Counted from the first letter of the stretch, positions 32,189-41,953 are shown. The stretch: 64,000 nucleotides of DNA from Flagellimonas sp. 389 (GCF_018449435.1 NZ_JAHCMU010000021.1:1-64000); one strand, 5' to 3'. Numbers and translations are program-made. Notes: generated by a model not told the origin, from the letters alone.

Positions 32189-34220
32189 TTTTGTTCGCTG
32201 TTCTATACGTATCGAACCAAGCAATCGTATGTGTAATTTTGGCAATCAGATTACTCGGTTTGCTTGCAATTCCATGGCTTGCACCTGGAATTTCGACCAA
32301 AACGGTTTCAATTTTGCGCAATTTTAAAGCGTGGTACAATTGTTTGGCCTCACTTGGTGGCGTTCGCAAATCGTTCATGCCTACCATTACCATAGTTGGG
32401 GTCTCTATATTACCAACGAGCGAAATTGGTGAAAATTTCCAGTAATGCTCAAAATTTTCCCACGGCTGTCCTTCGTATCGCGAATTGGCATAGCCAAAAT
32501 AATTATCGGCGACCAAGGTCTTACTGATCCAGTTCATGACAGGTTTTGCGACCACTGCTGCCTCGAATCTATTGTTCTTCCCTATCATCCAAGCGGACAT
32601 TATTCCACCGGCACTACCACCCGTAACAAACAACTGATCTTCGTGAGCGATTCCCATTTTTATACAATGGTCCACGCCGTCCATAGTATCGTCATAATCT
32701 TGCCCTGGATAGTTACGGTATAATAAATTGGCGAACTCTTCTCCGTAACTTGTACTTCCGCGAGCGTTTGGATAAAAGACAACGTATCCTTCAGAGGCGT
32801 AAAGCTGCATTTCAATGGAAAAACGATCTCCGTAATTAAGAATTGGTCCTCCGTGGTTTTCTACCATAAACGGATATTTTTTAGAGGCATCATAGTTTGG
32901 GGGATAAACTACCCATCCTTGAATATCCCTACCGTCATAAGAAGATTTGTACCATACCTCTTCCACCTTTCCTAAAGTTCTATATTTTAATAATCCACCA
33001 TTTAAATCTGTAATTTTTTTAGGTGTTTTTGCCTTTGGGCCAATAATCGCAAGTTCTGCAGGGTAATCGGGTCTTGAATGGGTATAGGCAATAGTACCGC
33101 TGTTGGAAACACTGTATGAACCACTACCATAAGGCCTTCCAAGGGTAGTTCCTCCTCTATTGTCCGCTAGCTTGGTTACTTTTCCCGAGGTAGTTACATG
33201 GCCAACCTTTCCATTGCCTTTATCATCATAATTAAAGTAAAGCCCATTGCTCTTGACATCCCAAACTAATCCAGAAACACTCCTATCTAAATTGTCCGTA
33301 ATGCTTCGCTTATTGCCACCATCACTATCCATGAGGTATAATTTTCGTGTTTGATAGGCTTCCCGTTTATCACCATAGCTGATGTAAGCGATGTGTTTTC
33401 CGTCTGGAGATATTGCGGGAGCGCCGTCCGGTCCATCCCTATCGGTCAAAGCGACTATCGTTCCATTTTCTACATCGACCGAATAAATCTCACTATTACG
33501 AAAACGGTATTCCCAATCTTCTACCCGATTGGCTGAAAAGTAAATTTTGGAACCATTGGACGCCCAAGATAGTGTGCCTCTGTGATGCCAATCTCCCGAT
33601 GTAATCTGCCTTGCCGCACCTCCATTTGAAAGCATAACAAAAATATGGTTAAACCCTGGCTTTATATAGCCGCGGCCATCCGCTTCATGATAGACCCTGT
33701 CCGTAATTCGAGGGGAATCTGCCCACTTTGCCCCTTTTGGTTTTTTGGGAATCTTGGCAATCACTGGTGGTGCTTTGGGAACGTTCATGGAAAAAGCCAA
33801 TTGCTTTCCGTCTGGTGACCACGTTAAAGAACTGGGACTAAAAGGCAGTTGGGTCAGCTTGGCAACTTTGCCTGAAGCTACCCAATACATGTAGATTTCA
33901 GAACCTTCGTCCGTACTACTGGTAAATACAATCCTATCTCCTGTGGGCGACCATTTGGCACTGGACTCGTTGCCTTCCCTTGTCGTCATTTTTTGGTGTT
34001 GGCTACCATCAGTTTTTATGAGCCATAAATTCCCGGCTGACCTATCTTCCATGATATCAAAGCCCATTCTGCGGTATACCACCCATTCCCCATTTGGCGA
34101 AATCTGGGGGTCGGATACATATTGCAGATCAAAGACATCCAAATAGGAGAAATGCTGTTTTTGACCCGTTGAAAATTGAATTGAAAAAAGGGATACAAGT
34201 AGTAGAAAAAAAGTACGCAT
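32181..34220 (-). CDS. S9 family serine peptidase (acylaminoacyl-peptidase-like), exported
   Basis: A 679-residue exported enzyme (signal peptide MRTFFLLLVSLFSIQFSTG). Residues about 25-400 form a WD40-like beta-propeller (SPNGEWVVYRR, WSPDGKQLAFSM, ISPDGKHIAYISYGDKR), and the C-terminal alpha/beta hydrolase has the nucleophile S536 in GGSAGG, D617 in GMNDLRTPP and H649 in GASHG. It cleaves short peptides in the periplasm, releasing dipeptides or acylated residues. Length matches the family. Confidence 0.93.
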   Translation of the reverse strand: MRTFFLLLVSLFSIQFSTGQKQHFSYLDVFDLQYVSDPQISPNGEWVVYRRMGFDIMEDRSAGNLWLIKTDGSQHQKMTTREGNESSAKWSPTGDRIVFTSSTDEGSEIYMYWVASGKVAKLTQLPFSPSSLTWSPDGKQLAFSMNVPKAPPVIAKIPKKPKGAKWADSPRITDRVYHEADGRGYIKPGFNHIFVMLSNGGAARQITSGDWHHRGTLSWASNGSKIYFSANRVEDWEYRFRNSEIYSVDVENGTIVALTDRDGPDGAPAISPDGKHIAYISYGDKREAYQTRKLYLMDSDGGNKRSITDNLDRSVSGLVWDVKSNGLYFNYDDKGNGKVGHVTTSGKVTKLADNRGGTTLGRPYGSGSYSVSNSGTIAYTHSRPDYPAELAIIGPKAKTPKKITDLNGGLLKYRTLGKVEEVWYKSSYDGRDIQGWVVYPPNYDASKKYPFMVENHGGPILNYGDRFSIEMQLYASEGYVVFYPNARGSTSYGEEFANLLYRNYPGQDYDDTMDGVDHCIKMGIAHEDQLFVTGGSAGGIMSAWMIGKNNRFEAAVVAKPVMNWISKTLVADNYFGYANSRYEGQPWENFEHYWKFSPISLVGNIETPTMVMVGMNDLRTPPSEAKQLYHALKLRKIETVLVEIPGASHGIASKPSNLIAKITHTIAWFDTYRTANKNE

Positions 34221-34337
34221 GTCAGGCTGTTTTTGTAGTTTTTAAAGGTAATGGAAAGAAGTGATTTCAACAACATCGCCATAAACGTTAAACCTAAAGT
34301 CTAACTTCTTATTTTTATCATACGTAGCCAACCCATT

Positions 34338-35099
34338 ATGATTAAATTTTTTCGACGCTTACGAAAGAAATCATTTGTTGAAAACAAATTTTCAAAATAT
34401 CTGCTATATGCCATTGGTGAAATTGTGCTTGTGGTGATAGGTATTTTGATAGCGTTGCAAATCAACAATAGAAGTGAATTCAAGAAAGAGCGGAAGCAGG
34501 AAATATTGCTGCTCAGTAATTTAGCGAATGAAATTGGTTTGGATATTCGACAGATCGAGAACAATACAAAATTATCGACCGAAAGATTGACAAGGCTTGA
34601 CAGTGCCATTCATTTACTGGAAAATCCTACGAACATAGATAAATCTTCCTTTATCTCTAAGTCATTTGAATTCGTTTTTGATAATTACTTTAAAAGCAAC
34701 AGTGGCATATTCGATGAAGCGGTGTCTTCAGGTAAAATGAGTTATATTCAGAATGAGCAATTGCGACAAGATATCTTTGATTATTACCGCAATGCCAATG
34801 AAAGTGATAATGACGGTACCACCCGCCAAGTGACGGACGAATTGATTACCCCAATTTTTGTGGAAACCTTGTTCATGAACCCAGAAGGATTCGCCACCTT
34901 GGGAATGAGCGTCCAAAATATCGCCGATTTGGAAAGTATAGATTTTAATGTACTTAAAGGAAATAGGGATTTTTGGAAAATGGTACTCTTAAAATTTGGA
35001 AGCAATAGGGAACAAATGGTGCGATGGGAGCGAATAGCACTGCAAGCACAGGATGTGAAGCAGCAAATAAATAAGGAATTATCAATTTTAAATAATTAA
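34338..35099 (+). CDS. DUF6090 family membrane protein
   Basis: A 253-residue protein with the stereotyped DUF6090 start (MIKFFRRLRKKSFVENKFSK, then YLLYAIGEIVLVVIGILIAL with one helix). The remaining outer part is helical and charged. These proteins are common and often multi-copy in flavobacteria; function is unknown. It stands alone, 118 bp after the divergent S9 gene. Confidence 0.88.
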   Translation: MIKFFRRLRKKSFVENKFSKYLLYAIGEIVLVVIGILIALQINNRSEFKKERKQEILLLSNLANEIGLDIRQIENNTKLSTERLTRLDSAIHLLENPTNIDKSSFISKSFEFVFDNYFKSNSGIFDEAVSSGKMSYIQNEQLRQDIFDYYRNANESDNDGTTRQVTDELITPIFVETLFMNPEGFATLGMSVQNIADLESIDFNVLKGNRDFWKMVLLKFGSNREQMVRWERIALQAQDVKQQINKELSILNN

Positions 35100-35124
35100 A
35101 TTCTCGAGAACAAATATTTAATCA

Positions 35125-35883
35125 ATGGACTTCGAAAACAAGAATGTATTGATAACAGGTGCTTCACGCGGAATAGGAAAGGCTACTGCTATCGCATTTG
35201 CAGAAAAGGGGGCAAATGTTGGCATCAACTACAAAAGTAATACAGATACAGCAGAAAAGGCAATGGCCAAACTCGCCGGAAGCGGTCACTACATATTTCA
35301 GCAGGATATTGTGGAGAATGACGGTCCTGAAAAACTCATTAACGACTTTGTCTCGCATTATGGCAAATTGGACATTTTGGTTAACAATGCGGGCATCTCT
35401 ATTTTTCATACAATTGATGAAGTTGATTTTGACCATTGGACATCAGCTTGGGAAAACACCTTCAAAACTAATCTTTTCGCAGTTTCAAATTTGTGCTATT
35501 GGGCTGCAAAAGCCATGATGCAAACAGGAGGCGGCCGTATTGTAAATGTTTCTTCTAGGGGTGCTTTTAGGGGAGAGCCAACCAAACCGGCCTACGGTGC
35601 TAGCAAAGCTGCATTGAATTCCATGAGCCAGTCTTTGGCAAAAGCATTGGCGCCCCATAAAATCTATATTGGTGTTGTGGCCCCCGGTTTTACCGAAACA
35701 GAAATGGCCGCTGTAACCTTGACCCCTGCCGAACGGGAAAACCTGCTTAGGGAATCTCCTTTTCAGCGTATGGCACAGCCAAAAGAAGTAGCTCATGCCA
35801 TACTTTTCTTAGCTTCGGAAGGTGCTGAGTATTCTTCAGGAACAATTATTGATGTTAATGGGGCTTCTTATTTAAGGAGTTAA
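35125..35883 (+). CDS. SDR family oxidoreductase
   Basis: A 252-residue classical short-chain dehydrogenase. Cofactor motif is LITGASRGIGKATAIAFAE (TGxxxGxG), NNAG occurs in DILVNNAGIS, the catalytic Ser in NVSSRGAFRG and the Tyr-Lys pair in AYGASKAALNSMSQ. It resembles the 3-oxoacyl-ACP reductase group; the substrate is unknown. It starts 25 bp after the DUF6090 gene. Confidence 0.9.
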   Translation: MDFENKNVLITGASRGIGKATAIAFAEKGANVGINYKSNTDTAEKAMAKLAGSGHYIFQQDIVENDGPEKLINDFVSHYGKLDILVNNAGISIFHTIDEVDFDHWTSAWENTFKTNLFAVSNLCYWAAKAMMQTGGGRIVNVSSRGAFRGEPTKPAYGASKAALNSMSQSLAKALAPHKIYIGVVAPGFTETEMAAVTLTPAERENLLRESPFQRMAQPKEVAHAILFLASEGAEYSSGTIIDVNGASYLRS

Positions 35884-35892
35884 CTTTGCATT

Positions 35893-36372
35893 ATGAAAGC
35901 AGCTACCGTTGTCCAAATTAAAAAAGAGCTTCAACATCGAAATCCTGAGGAGTTATTGGAATTATGCCTTCGCTTGTCAAAATTCAAAAAAGAAAATAAA
36001 GAGTTATTGACGTATCTCTTGTTCGAAGCAGATAATGAAGAAGGGTATGTCCAGACCGTTAAGTTGGAGGTTGATGCATTGTTCTCTGAAATTAATACCA
36101 ACAGTTATTTCTACATTAAAAAGAGTGTTCGAAAAATCCTTAGAAACCTCAAAAAGTATATACGTTACTCAGGAAACAAGGAAACAGAAGTGGAACTGTT
36201 GCTATATTTCTGTCAAAAACTCAAAGACTTTAGGCCTTCCATAGAGAGGAACACAACCTTGACAAATCTATATGAGCGACAACTAACCTATCTACAAAAA
36301 AAAATCGCTCTACTGCATGAAGATTTACAATATGACTACGGATTATTGCTAGAAGAATTAAAGGGTATATAG
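35893..36372 (+). CDS. helical conserved hypothetical protein
   Basis: A 159-residue soluble, mainly helical protein (VVQIKKELQHRNPEELLELC, LKVEVDALFSEI-like segment, VRKILRNLKKYIRYSGNKET). It starts 9 bp after the SDR gene, so it is probably co-transcribed. I recognise homolog-like features of a Bacteroidetes conserved protein but no function. Confidence 0.75.
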   Translation: MKAATVVQIKKELQHRNPEELLELCLRLSKFKKENKELLTYLLFEADNEEGYVQTVKLEVDALFSEINTNSYFYIKKSVRKILRNLKKYIRYSGNKETEVELLLYFCQKLKDFRPSIERNTTLTNLYERQLTYLQKKIALLHEDLQYDYGLLLEELKGI

Positions 36373-36430
36373 GCAACCTTTTAGTAAAAAAATACGTCTC
36401 TTCTTATAAAGACCATCAAACCTTTCGTCT

Positions 36431-37123
36431 ATGGAAGCCAATAAGAGAACAGCCCGTATTGCCGGATTAATCTACTTTTTAGTTGTTATAACCGGAATTT
36501 TCGGTTTACTGTATGTCCCATCTCAACTCATAAGCTGGAAAAATCCTGCTGAAACAATAGAAAACCTAAAATCCTCAGAGTTTTTGTTTCGCATGGAAAT
36601 ATTGACCGGATTACTATGCTATAGCTTCTTTTTACTATTACCATTGGTTTTATATGAATTGTTCAAGGGTATAAACAAGAATGTGGCGTTATTAATGGTT
36701 GTCTTGGCCGTCGTAAGCATTCCTATTTCTTTTGCCAATATGGTACATAAACTTGATATTCTTACGCTATTGAGTGGTGCTGAATATCTTGCTCCGTTTT
36801 CTCCTGAACAAATTCAAGCCCACGTTATGCAATCATTAAGGTCATATAATTATGGTAATTTAGTGGCACAGGTATTTTGGAGCCTATGGCTGTTCCCTTT
36901 TGGATATTTGGTCTTCAAGTCAGGTTTTTTGCCTAAACTTTTGGGTATTTTTTTAATGATAGGTAGTTGTGGTTATTTTATGGATGTTTGTGGCAGAATC
37001 CTTTTTTCAAACTATGGCGATTTCCTTATTTCCGATTACATTACCATACCTGCCAGCATAGGGGAAATTGGTACATGTCTTTGGTTATTGATTATGGGAA
37101 TAAAAACAACTAAAGCTCAGTAA
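36431..37123 (+). CDS. DUF4386 family membrane protein
   Basis: A 230-residue protein with six predicted helices. The start KRTARIAGLIYFLVVITGIF is the DUF4386 hallmark, followed by a loop ending LSGAEYLAPFSPEQIQAHVM and the later FWSLWLFPFGYLVFKSGFLP. Function unknown. It is convergent with the next gene. Confidence 0.9.
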   Translation: MEANKRTARIAGLIYFLVVITGIFGLLYVPSQLISWKNPAETIENLKSSEFLFRMEILTGLLCYSFFLLLPLVLYELFKGINKNVALLMVVLAVVSIPISFANMVHKLDILTLLSGAEYLAPFSPEQIQAHVMQSLRSYNYGNLVAQVFWSLWLFPFGYLVFKSGFLPKLLGIFLMIGSCGYFMDVCGRILFSNYGDFLISDYITIPASIGEIGTCLWLLIMGIKTTKAQ

Positions 37124-37166
37124 ACACCAATTGAATTTAAAAGTTTACTCCTAAAAAATCAAATAG

Positions 37167-37676
37167 CTAGAACTTTAGAAAATCTTTCTTGGCCAAATCC
37201 GCTGCCGTTATAGTTTTACCGTTGATGCTCGTAGTATCCCAATCTTGGGTTATCTTCCAAGTGCCATCAATTTTTTTGAGCACAATATGAAACTGCCCAT
37301 AGCTATAATTGGTCTCACCATTTTTGTCTGAAAACCCAATTCTGTAAAATCCTACTTCATATGATACAGTTTCATTGGTATGCCTACTATCGAACCAGAA
37401 GTCCAGCGCAATAGACATTCCATCTGCTTTATTTTTTTGAAACCGCTCCAGATTTCCGGATTTAAAAGTATTCTCGGTATCAATTCCTTGTGGGGTTACT
37501 CTTAGTACCTCATCTGCATATATTGCATTGAGTGCTTCACCGTCCAAGGTTTCAAAAGCTGTTTTGAAAGGTTTCCAAACTTCCATATCGATTTCATCTT
37601 GAATTGTATTTTTGGCAGTCTGGGAATAGCCAAAAAAAGCAGTGAACATAAAGAGTATCAAAATCAACTTGCGCAT
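37167..37676 (-). CDS. NTF2-like (SnoaL/DUF4440-type) protein, exported
   Basis: A 169-residue protein with a signal peptide (MRKLILILFMFTAFFGYS) and one NTF2-like fold: WKPFKTAFETLDGEALNAIY at the start, VSYEVGFYRIGFSDKNGE, and the terminal FHIVLKKIDGTWKITQDWDT. The ligand or reaction is unknown. It is not closely similar to the tandem NTF2 pair at 5.1-6.0 kb. It is downstream of the ZIP gene on the same strand. Confidence 0.82.
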   Translation of the reverse strand: MRKLILILFMFTAFFGYSQTAKNTIQDEIDMEVWKPFKTAFETLDGEALNAIYADEVLRVTPQGIDTENTFKSGNLERFQKNKADGMSIALDFWFDSRHTNETVSYEVGFYRIGFSDKNGETNYSYGQFHIVLKKIDGTWKITQDWDTTSINGKTITAADLAKKDFLKF

Positions 37677-37705
37677 AATTCAATCTTTTAGAATGTACTT
37701 TATTG

Positions 37706-38527
37706 TTACCCTAGTCCTACATCAAGAGTCATCATAATGATAAAACCTCCTATGAAACCCATCGTAGCTATATCTGTATATTTATCTCTTTGGGTCTCTG
37801 GGATTACTTCTTCCACCACAACAAAAATCATGGCTCCTGCCGCAAAGGAGAGTGCATAGGGTAAAATAGGTTCAAAGGTGAGTACTGCCCAAGCTCCCAA
37901 AACGGCTGCAACGGGCTCAACCATTGCCGAAGCTTGCCCAAACATAAAGCTTTTGGCCCTGCTCAATCCCTGTCTACGAAGTGGCATTGCCACTGCAAAG
38001 CCTTCTGGAAAGTTTTGTAAGCCTATACCTAAAGCCAGTGCAACTGCCCCACCAATCGTTGCACCATCAAAACCAGCGGCAACGCCTCCAAAAAGTACTC
38101 CAACAGCCAACCCTTCTGGGATATTATGCAACGTAATTGCTAAAGTCAACAAGGTTGTTCTATGCCAAGGTGTTTTTACCCCTTCGGCTTCACTTTCCTT
38201 AAAATTTATATGTAGATGGGGAAGTATTTTATCCAAACCAAAAATAAATGCTGCTCCCAACAGAAATCCTACTGCCGCGGGAATCACTTTTACAAAGCCT
38301 TCTCCTTTGCTCATTTCAATTCCTGGTGCAAGCAGGCTCCAAAAACTCGCTGCCACCATGACGCCTCCCGTAAAGCCAAGCATTCCGTCCAAAACCGCTC
38401 TATTCATGCCCTTAAAGAAAAAGACTAAAGCTGCTCCAGCAGCTGTTAATCCCCACGTGAAAAGTGTAGCATAAAAAGCTGCCAAAATGGGGTTTATACT
38501 TTCAAAATATTGGATTACTTGTTCCAT
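37706..38527 (-). CDS. ZIP family metal transporter (GufA type)
   Basis: A 273-residue protein with eight helices of the GufA branch. The metal-path motifs are ITLHNIPEGLAVGVLFGG (HNxPEG) and ALGIGLQNFPEGFAVAMPLR (QNFPEG), and there is the end FAAGAMIFVVVEEVIPETQR. It should import zinc, iron or manganese into the cytoplasm. It overlaps the DtxR-type regulator by one base, so uptake is most likely controlled by that protein and its operator at 39229-39244. Confidence 0.94.
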   Translation of the reverse strand: MEQVIQYFESINPILAAFYATLFTWGLTAAGAALVFFFKGMNRAVLDGMLGFTGGVMVAASFWSLLAPGIEMSKGEGFVKVIPAAVGFLLGAAFIFGLDKILPHLHINFKESEAEGVKTPWHRTTLLTLAITLHNIPEGLAVGVLFGGVAAGFDGATIGGAVALALGIGLQNFPEGFAVAMPLRRQGLSRAKSFMFGQASAMVEPVAAVLGAWAVLTFEPILPYALSFAAGAMIFVVVEEVIPETQRDKYTDIATMGFIGGFIIMMTLDVGLG

Positions 38528-39183
38528 CAGTCGTTCTTTTTAACATAAAGGTTAGATGCTATTTGATGGGATATTTGAAGCTCTTTACCCTCCATTTTTA
38601 TATGCAGGGATTCATCAAAATCTTCTCTTTCCAAAACTTCTATCGTTTTGCCCAGTGCAATATTGTACTTGTCCAAAAACTTCAAAAAAGCAGAGGAAGT
38701 ATCCTTCACTCCTACACAAACTCCCTTGGTATTTATTGGTAGCTCGCTCAATAATTGTTTGTCCCGTTCTAAAAAGATTCCATCCTTTGTGGGGATAGGA
38801 TCTCCATGGGGGTCATATTTTGGAAAGTCCAGAAGCTCGTCTAGTTTGTCGATCAACTTCTCACTTTTAATGTGTTCCAACTGTTCGGCCACTTCATGTA
38901 CTTCATCCCAAGAAAAATCTAATTTTCTTACTAAAAAGACTTCCCATAAACGATGCTTTCGTATGATAGAAAGCGCTGTTTTTATTCCAAAATCGGTCAA
39001 GGAGACTCCTTGGTATGGCTGGTAATTTAAAAACCCTTTGTCCGCCAATTTTTTGGCCATATCCGTTACGGAAGATGGCTTTGTTTCCATCTGTTCGGCA
39101 ATAGCATTGGTGGCGACAAGCGTAGGGGTATTTCCTCCTAAATGAAAGATGGCTTTGATATAATTTTCCTCAGAGCGGGTCAT
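38527..39183 (-). CDS. DtxR/MntR family metal-dependent regulator
   Basis: A 218-residue repressor with the N-terminal winged helix (MTRSEENYIKAIFHL, ATNAIAEQMETKPSSVTDMA), a dimer and metal-binding domain (HRLWEVFLVRKLDFSWDEVH, EVAEQLEHIKSEKLIDKLDE) and a C-terminal FeoA/SH3-like domain from about residue 145. Metal ligands seen are the E and H of EVHEVAEQLEH. It is the first gene of a two-gene unit with ZIP, and a 6-4-6 dyad 46-61 bp upstream is its likely binding site. Confidence 0.93.
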   Translation of the reverse strand: MTRSEENYIKAIFHLGGNTPTLVATNAIAEQMETKPSSVTDMAKKLADKGFLNYQPYQGVSLTDFGIKTALSIIRKHRLWEVFLVRKLDFSWDEVHEVAEQLEHIKSEKLIDKLDELLDFPKYDPHGDPIPTKDGIFLERDKQLLSELPINTKGVCVGVKDTSSAFLKFLDKYNIALGKTIEVLEREDFDESLHIKMEGKELQISHQIASNLYVKKND

Positions 39184-39228
39184 AAGAATATTTTTTCAAA
39201 AATACATTTTTATTTATAAAAACAAATT

Positions 39229-39244
39229 TTTAGACGTCTCTAAA
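39229..39244. promoter_or_regulatory. putative DtxR-type operator
   Basis: TTTAGACGTCTCTAAA is a perfect dyad (TTTAGA facing TCTAAA, 4-bp spacer), extended by flanking A/T. It lies 46-61 bp upstream of the regulator ATG. DtxR-family sites share the TTTAGG/CCTAAA half-site look. Confidence 0.6.
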
Positions 39245-39379
39245 TTCACTTTTGCTATAATGTCAAAAAAATATTATTAAATAAAAGTATAGGCATAAGT
39301 CACAGAGGAAAGCTATGTTTGTTAAAGAACTAAGGTAATTGGAATACATTCATTCTTAACGAATAGTAAACAACGCATT

Positions 39380-39682
39380 ATGATTGCACGTATATGGCAT
39401 GGAACAACTAAGGCAGAACACTACCAAGAATACACCGCCTTTATGAAATCCAAGGCGATACCGGATTATAGAAAAACAAAAGGTTTTATAAAGCTTTCCT
39501 TTTTGAGAAGGATTGAAAGGGATATTGCACATTTTAACTTAATAACCTATTGGGAGAGTCTTGATGTTATCAAAAATTTTGCAGGTGATGATTTTGAAAT
39601 TGCCAAATACTACCCACTTGATAGTGAATACTTACTGGAATTTGAAGAAAAAGTGACGCATTATGAAGTTTTTGCGGAGTAG
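39380..39682 (+). CDS. antibiotic biosynthesis monooxygenase-like small protein
   Basis: A 100-residue ferredoxin-like-fold protein (MIARIWHGTTKAEHYQEYTA, then GFIKLSFLRRIERDIAHFNL and ITYWESLDVIKNFAGDDFE) resembling the ABM family, which includes heme or quinol monooxygenases and proteins of unknown role. A TATGTTTG at 39314-39321 is a possible -7 element. It is 26 bp ahead of the lycopene cyclase gene and may be co-transcribed; a role in carotenoid synthesis is not shown. Confidence 0.75.
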   Translation: MIARIWHGTTKAEHYQEYTAFMKSKAIPDYRKTKGFIKLSFLRRIERDIAHFNLITYWESLDVIKNFAGDDFEIAKYYPLDSEYLLEFEEKVTHYEVFAE

Positions 39683-39708
39683 AACTTTCCATTCCTTATT
39701 TTTGATGA

Positions 39709-40851
39709 ATGCCTAACTACGATTACATTATTATTGGCGCTGGAGCTTCGGGGCTTCTATTGGCCAGCGCTTTTGGAAAAGATGACTTTTTTTCATCCAA
39801 ATCCATATTGATAATTGATAAAGATGATAAGACCAAAAATGACCGTACTTGGTGTTTTTGGGAGAAAGGCAGTGGTAAATTTGATGAACTCATATACAGA
39901 AAATGGCCAAACATTTTTTTTGCCGGTAAAAAGCTAGCGCTTTCAACACCATTGCATCCGTATTGCTATAAGATGCTTCGAGGAATCGACTTTTATAACC
40001 AATATATAAGTGAAGTCAAGAATTCTGCGAATGTTACTTGGCTGCACGACAAGGTCATCGATATTCAAGACAACGAAAATGATGTAACGGTCGTTACCGA
40101 GACCGAGAGCCATACCGGGGGAAAAGTCTTCAATAGCCTCTTTGATTATAAACAAGCCAAAAACCAAAAAAAATATCCTGTTCTACAACAGCACTTTGTA
40201 GGCTGGTTCGTTAAAACAGAAAAACCGGTCTTTAAACCGGATGAAGCGACCTTTATGGATTTTTCAATTCCACAGAAAGGAAACACACGTTTTATGTACG
40301 TGCTTCCTTTCTCAGAAAACGAAGCACTCTTGGAATACACCTTGTTTTCCGATACTCCACTTGAACGTTCGGAATATGAAAAAGGTATCATGGATTATCT
40401 GGAAAATAAATTGGAATGCCCCAACTATACTATTTTGGAAAAGGAAAGCGGTAATATACCCATGACCTGCTATGAATTCAACAAACATAATTCCAATCGT
40501 ATCTTACACATTGGTATTGCTGGAGGATGGGCCAAACCAAGCACAGGGTTTACCTTTTACAATACCAACAAAAATGTAGCTGCATTAATCAATCATCTAA
40601 AAAAGAAAAAGCCGTTAAAGCAATTTGCTAAAAAGGATAAATTTTGGTTTTATGATTTGTTGCTATTGGATATTCTTCACAAAAACAATCACTTGGGGCA
40701 ATCTATATTTGAATCACTTTTTAAAAGGAGAAAAGCGTCGCTCATTTTAAAATTTTTAGATAACGAAACCTCATTCTGGGAAGATTTAAAAATTATGTCG
40801 GCACCCAAACCGCTTCCATTTATAAAAGCACTTTTAAGCAGGATTTTTTAA
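39709..40851 (+). CDS. crtY: lycopene beta-cyclase (flavoprotein type)
   Basis: A 380-residue CrtY-type cyclase that turns lycopene into beta-carotene. The FAD-binding start is YDYIIIGAGASGLLLA, then DRTWCFWE, the middle LQQHFVGWFVKTEKPVF, MYVLPFSENEALLEYTLF (region of the FLEET motif, here LEYT) and the C-terminal IGIAGGWAKPSTGFTF, typical of the family. It is probably membrane-associated. The neighbouring polyprenyl synthase is convergent, and no phytoene synthase or desaturase is in the window. Beta-carotene is likely converted further to zeaxanthin, which cannot be checked here. Confidence 0.93.
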   Translation: MPNYDYIIIGAGASGLLLASAFGKDDFFSSKSILIIDKDDKTKNDRTWCFWEKGSGKFDELIYRKWPNIFFAGKKLALSTPLHPYCYKMLRGIDFYNQYISEVKNSANVTWLHDKVIDIQDNENDVTVVTETESHTGGKVFNSLFDYKQAKNQKKYPVLQQHFVGWFVKTEKPVFKPDEATFMDFSIPQKGNTRFMYVLPFSENEALLEYTLFSDTPLERSEYEKGIMDYLENKLECPNYTILEKESGNIPMTCYEFNKHNSNRILHIGIAGGWAKPSTGFTFYNTNKNVAALINHLKKKKPLKQFAKKDKFWFYDLLLLDILHKNNHLGQSIFESLFKRRKASLILKFLDNETSFWEDLKIMSAPKPLPFIKALLSRIF

Positions 40852-41831
40852 ACTGTCCGTTTCATAAGGTTTTCACCAAACTTTTTCAACACCTGTTTAT
40901 TCGATTCTGAAATATTGATAGCGTTCAACGCATCAAAAGCTTTCTGGGTATAATCGGATATGGCAATGTTGGTCTCCTCAACGGCACCACTTTCCAAAAA
41001 AATCGATTTTACTGTCTCAATTTTAGAAGCGGCTTCTTTTGGCCTAATGGAATACAGGTGCATAAGACCTTCTTTTTGTTCTTTTGGTGCCAGCTCAATT
41101 GCTTTTAAAACAAGAAAGGTCTTCTTGTTTTCTATTATATCTCCTCCAACCTGTTTTCCAAAAGATTCAGGATTTCCAAAAGCATCTAAAAAATCGTCTT
41201 GCAATTGAAATGCCAATCCAAGGTTTTTTCCAAAATCGTAAATGGCATTAGCGTCCTCTTGCGGAGCATTGGCGATTATGGCGCCCATTTTCATTGCAGC
41301 AGCAACCAAAACAGCTGTTTTGTATTCTATCATTTTTAGATACTCGGGAATGCTTACATCGTCCCGTGATTCAAAATCCACATCATACTGCTGTCCTTCG
41401 CAGACTTCTATTGCGGTTCTGCTAAACAAAGAAATCAACTCTTTAAAAACGTTGGGCGGATAGCTTTCAAAAAATTGGTATGAATTGATAAGCATGGCAT
41501 CTCCTGATAAAATACCTGTGTTGATATCCCATTTTTCATGCACTGTGGTTTTTCCCCTTCTAAGTGGGGCATCGTCCATAATATCATCATGGACCAGTGA
41601 AAAATTATGAAACATCTCTACGGCCAATGCGGCATTCATGGCATCTTTGGACTTACCACCAAACAAGTCAGTTGTCATAAGTGTTAGTACTGGGCGCAGA
41701 CGCTTACCGCCCAGCCCCAAAATATAGTTGATGGGTTCATAAAGGTTTTTAGGTTCTTTTGATTGGATTTCTTGGGCTAGGTGCGAAACAAATTGTACCC
41801 TGTAGTCGTCTATAGTTTTTGAGTTTGCCAT
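40848..41831 (-). CDS. polyprenyl (geranylgeranyl/farnesyl-type) diphosphate synthase
   Basis: A 327-residue trans-prenyltransferase. The first aspartate-rich motif is LVHDDIMDDAPLRRGKTTVH, the second is GLAFQLQDDFLD, and GGKRLRPVLTLMTTD is the family entry helix. It makes C15-C20 or longer prenyl diphosphates; beside crtY a geranylgeranyl diphosphate role is attractive, but octaprenyl cannot be excluded. Stop codon overlaps the convergent crtY stop by 4 bp. Confidence 0.92.
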   Translation of the reverse strand: MANSKTIDDYRVQFVSHLAQEIQSKEPKNLYEPINYILGLGGKRLRPVLTLMTTDLFGGKSKDAMNAALAVEMFHNFSLVHDDIMDDAPLRRGKTTVHEKWDINTGILSGDAMLINSYQFFESYPPNVFKELISLFSRTAIEVCEGQQYDVDFESRDDVSIPEYLKMIEYKTAVLVAAAMKMGAIIANAPQEDANAIYDFGKNLGLAFQLQDDFLDAFGNPESFGKQVGGDIIENKKTFLVLKAIELAPKEQKEGLMHLYSIRPKEAASKIETVKSIFLESGAVEETNIAISDYTQKAFDALNAINISESNKQVLKKFGENLMKRTV

Positions 41832-41953
41832 AGGTCAAAAATACTGTCAATAAAGAAATGACAAACAAAATTTAAAAAAAGTTTATTTGAAAATGCAATA
41901 GATTTGAAAATGTTCGTCTTTACAATTGAAGACAGCAAACAGCCTTTTTTTGA

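Noticed and set aside
40848..40851. Overlapping stop codons of crtY and the prenyl synthase as special regulation
   Set aside because: Short convergent overlaps are common here (also at 59995-59998) and need no special explanation.
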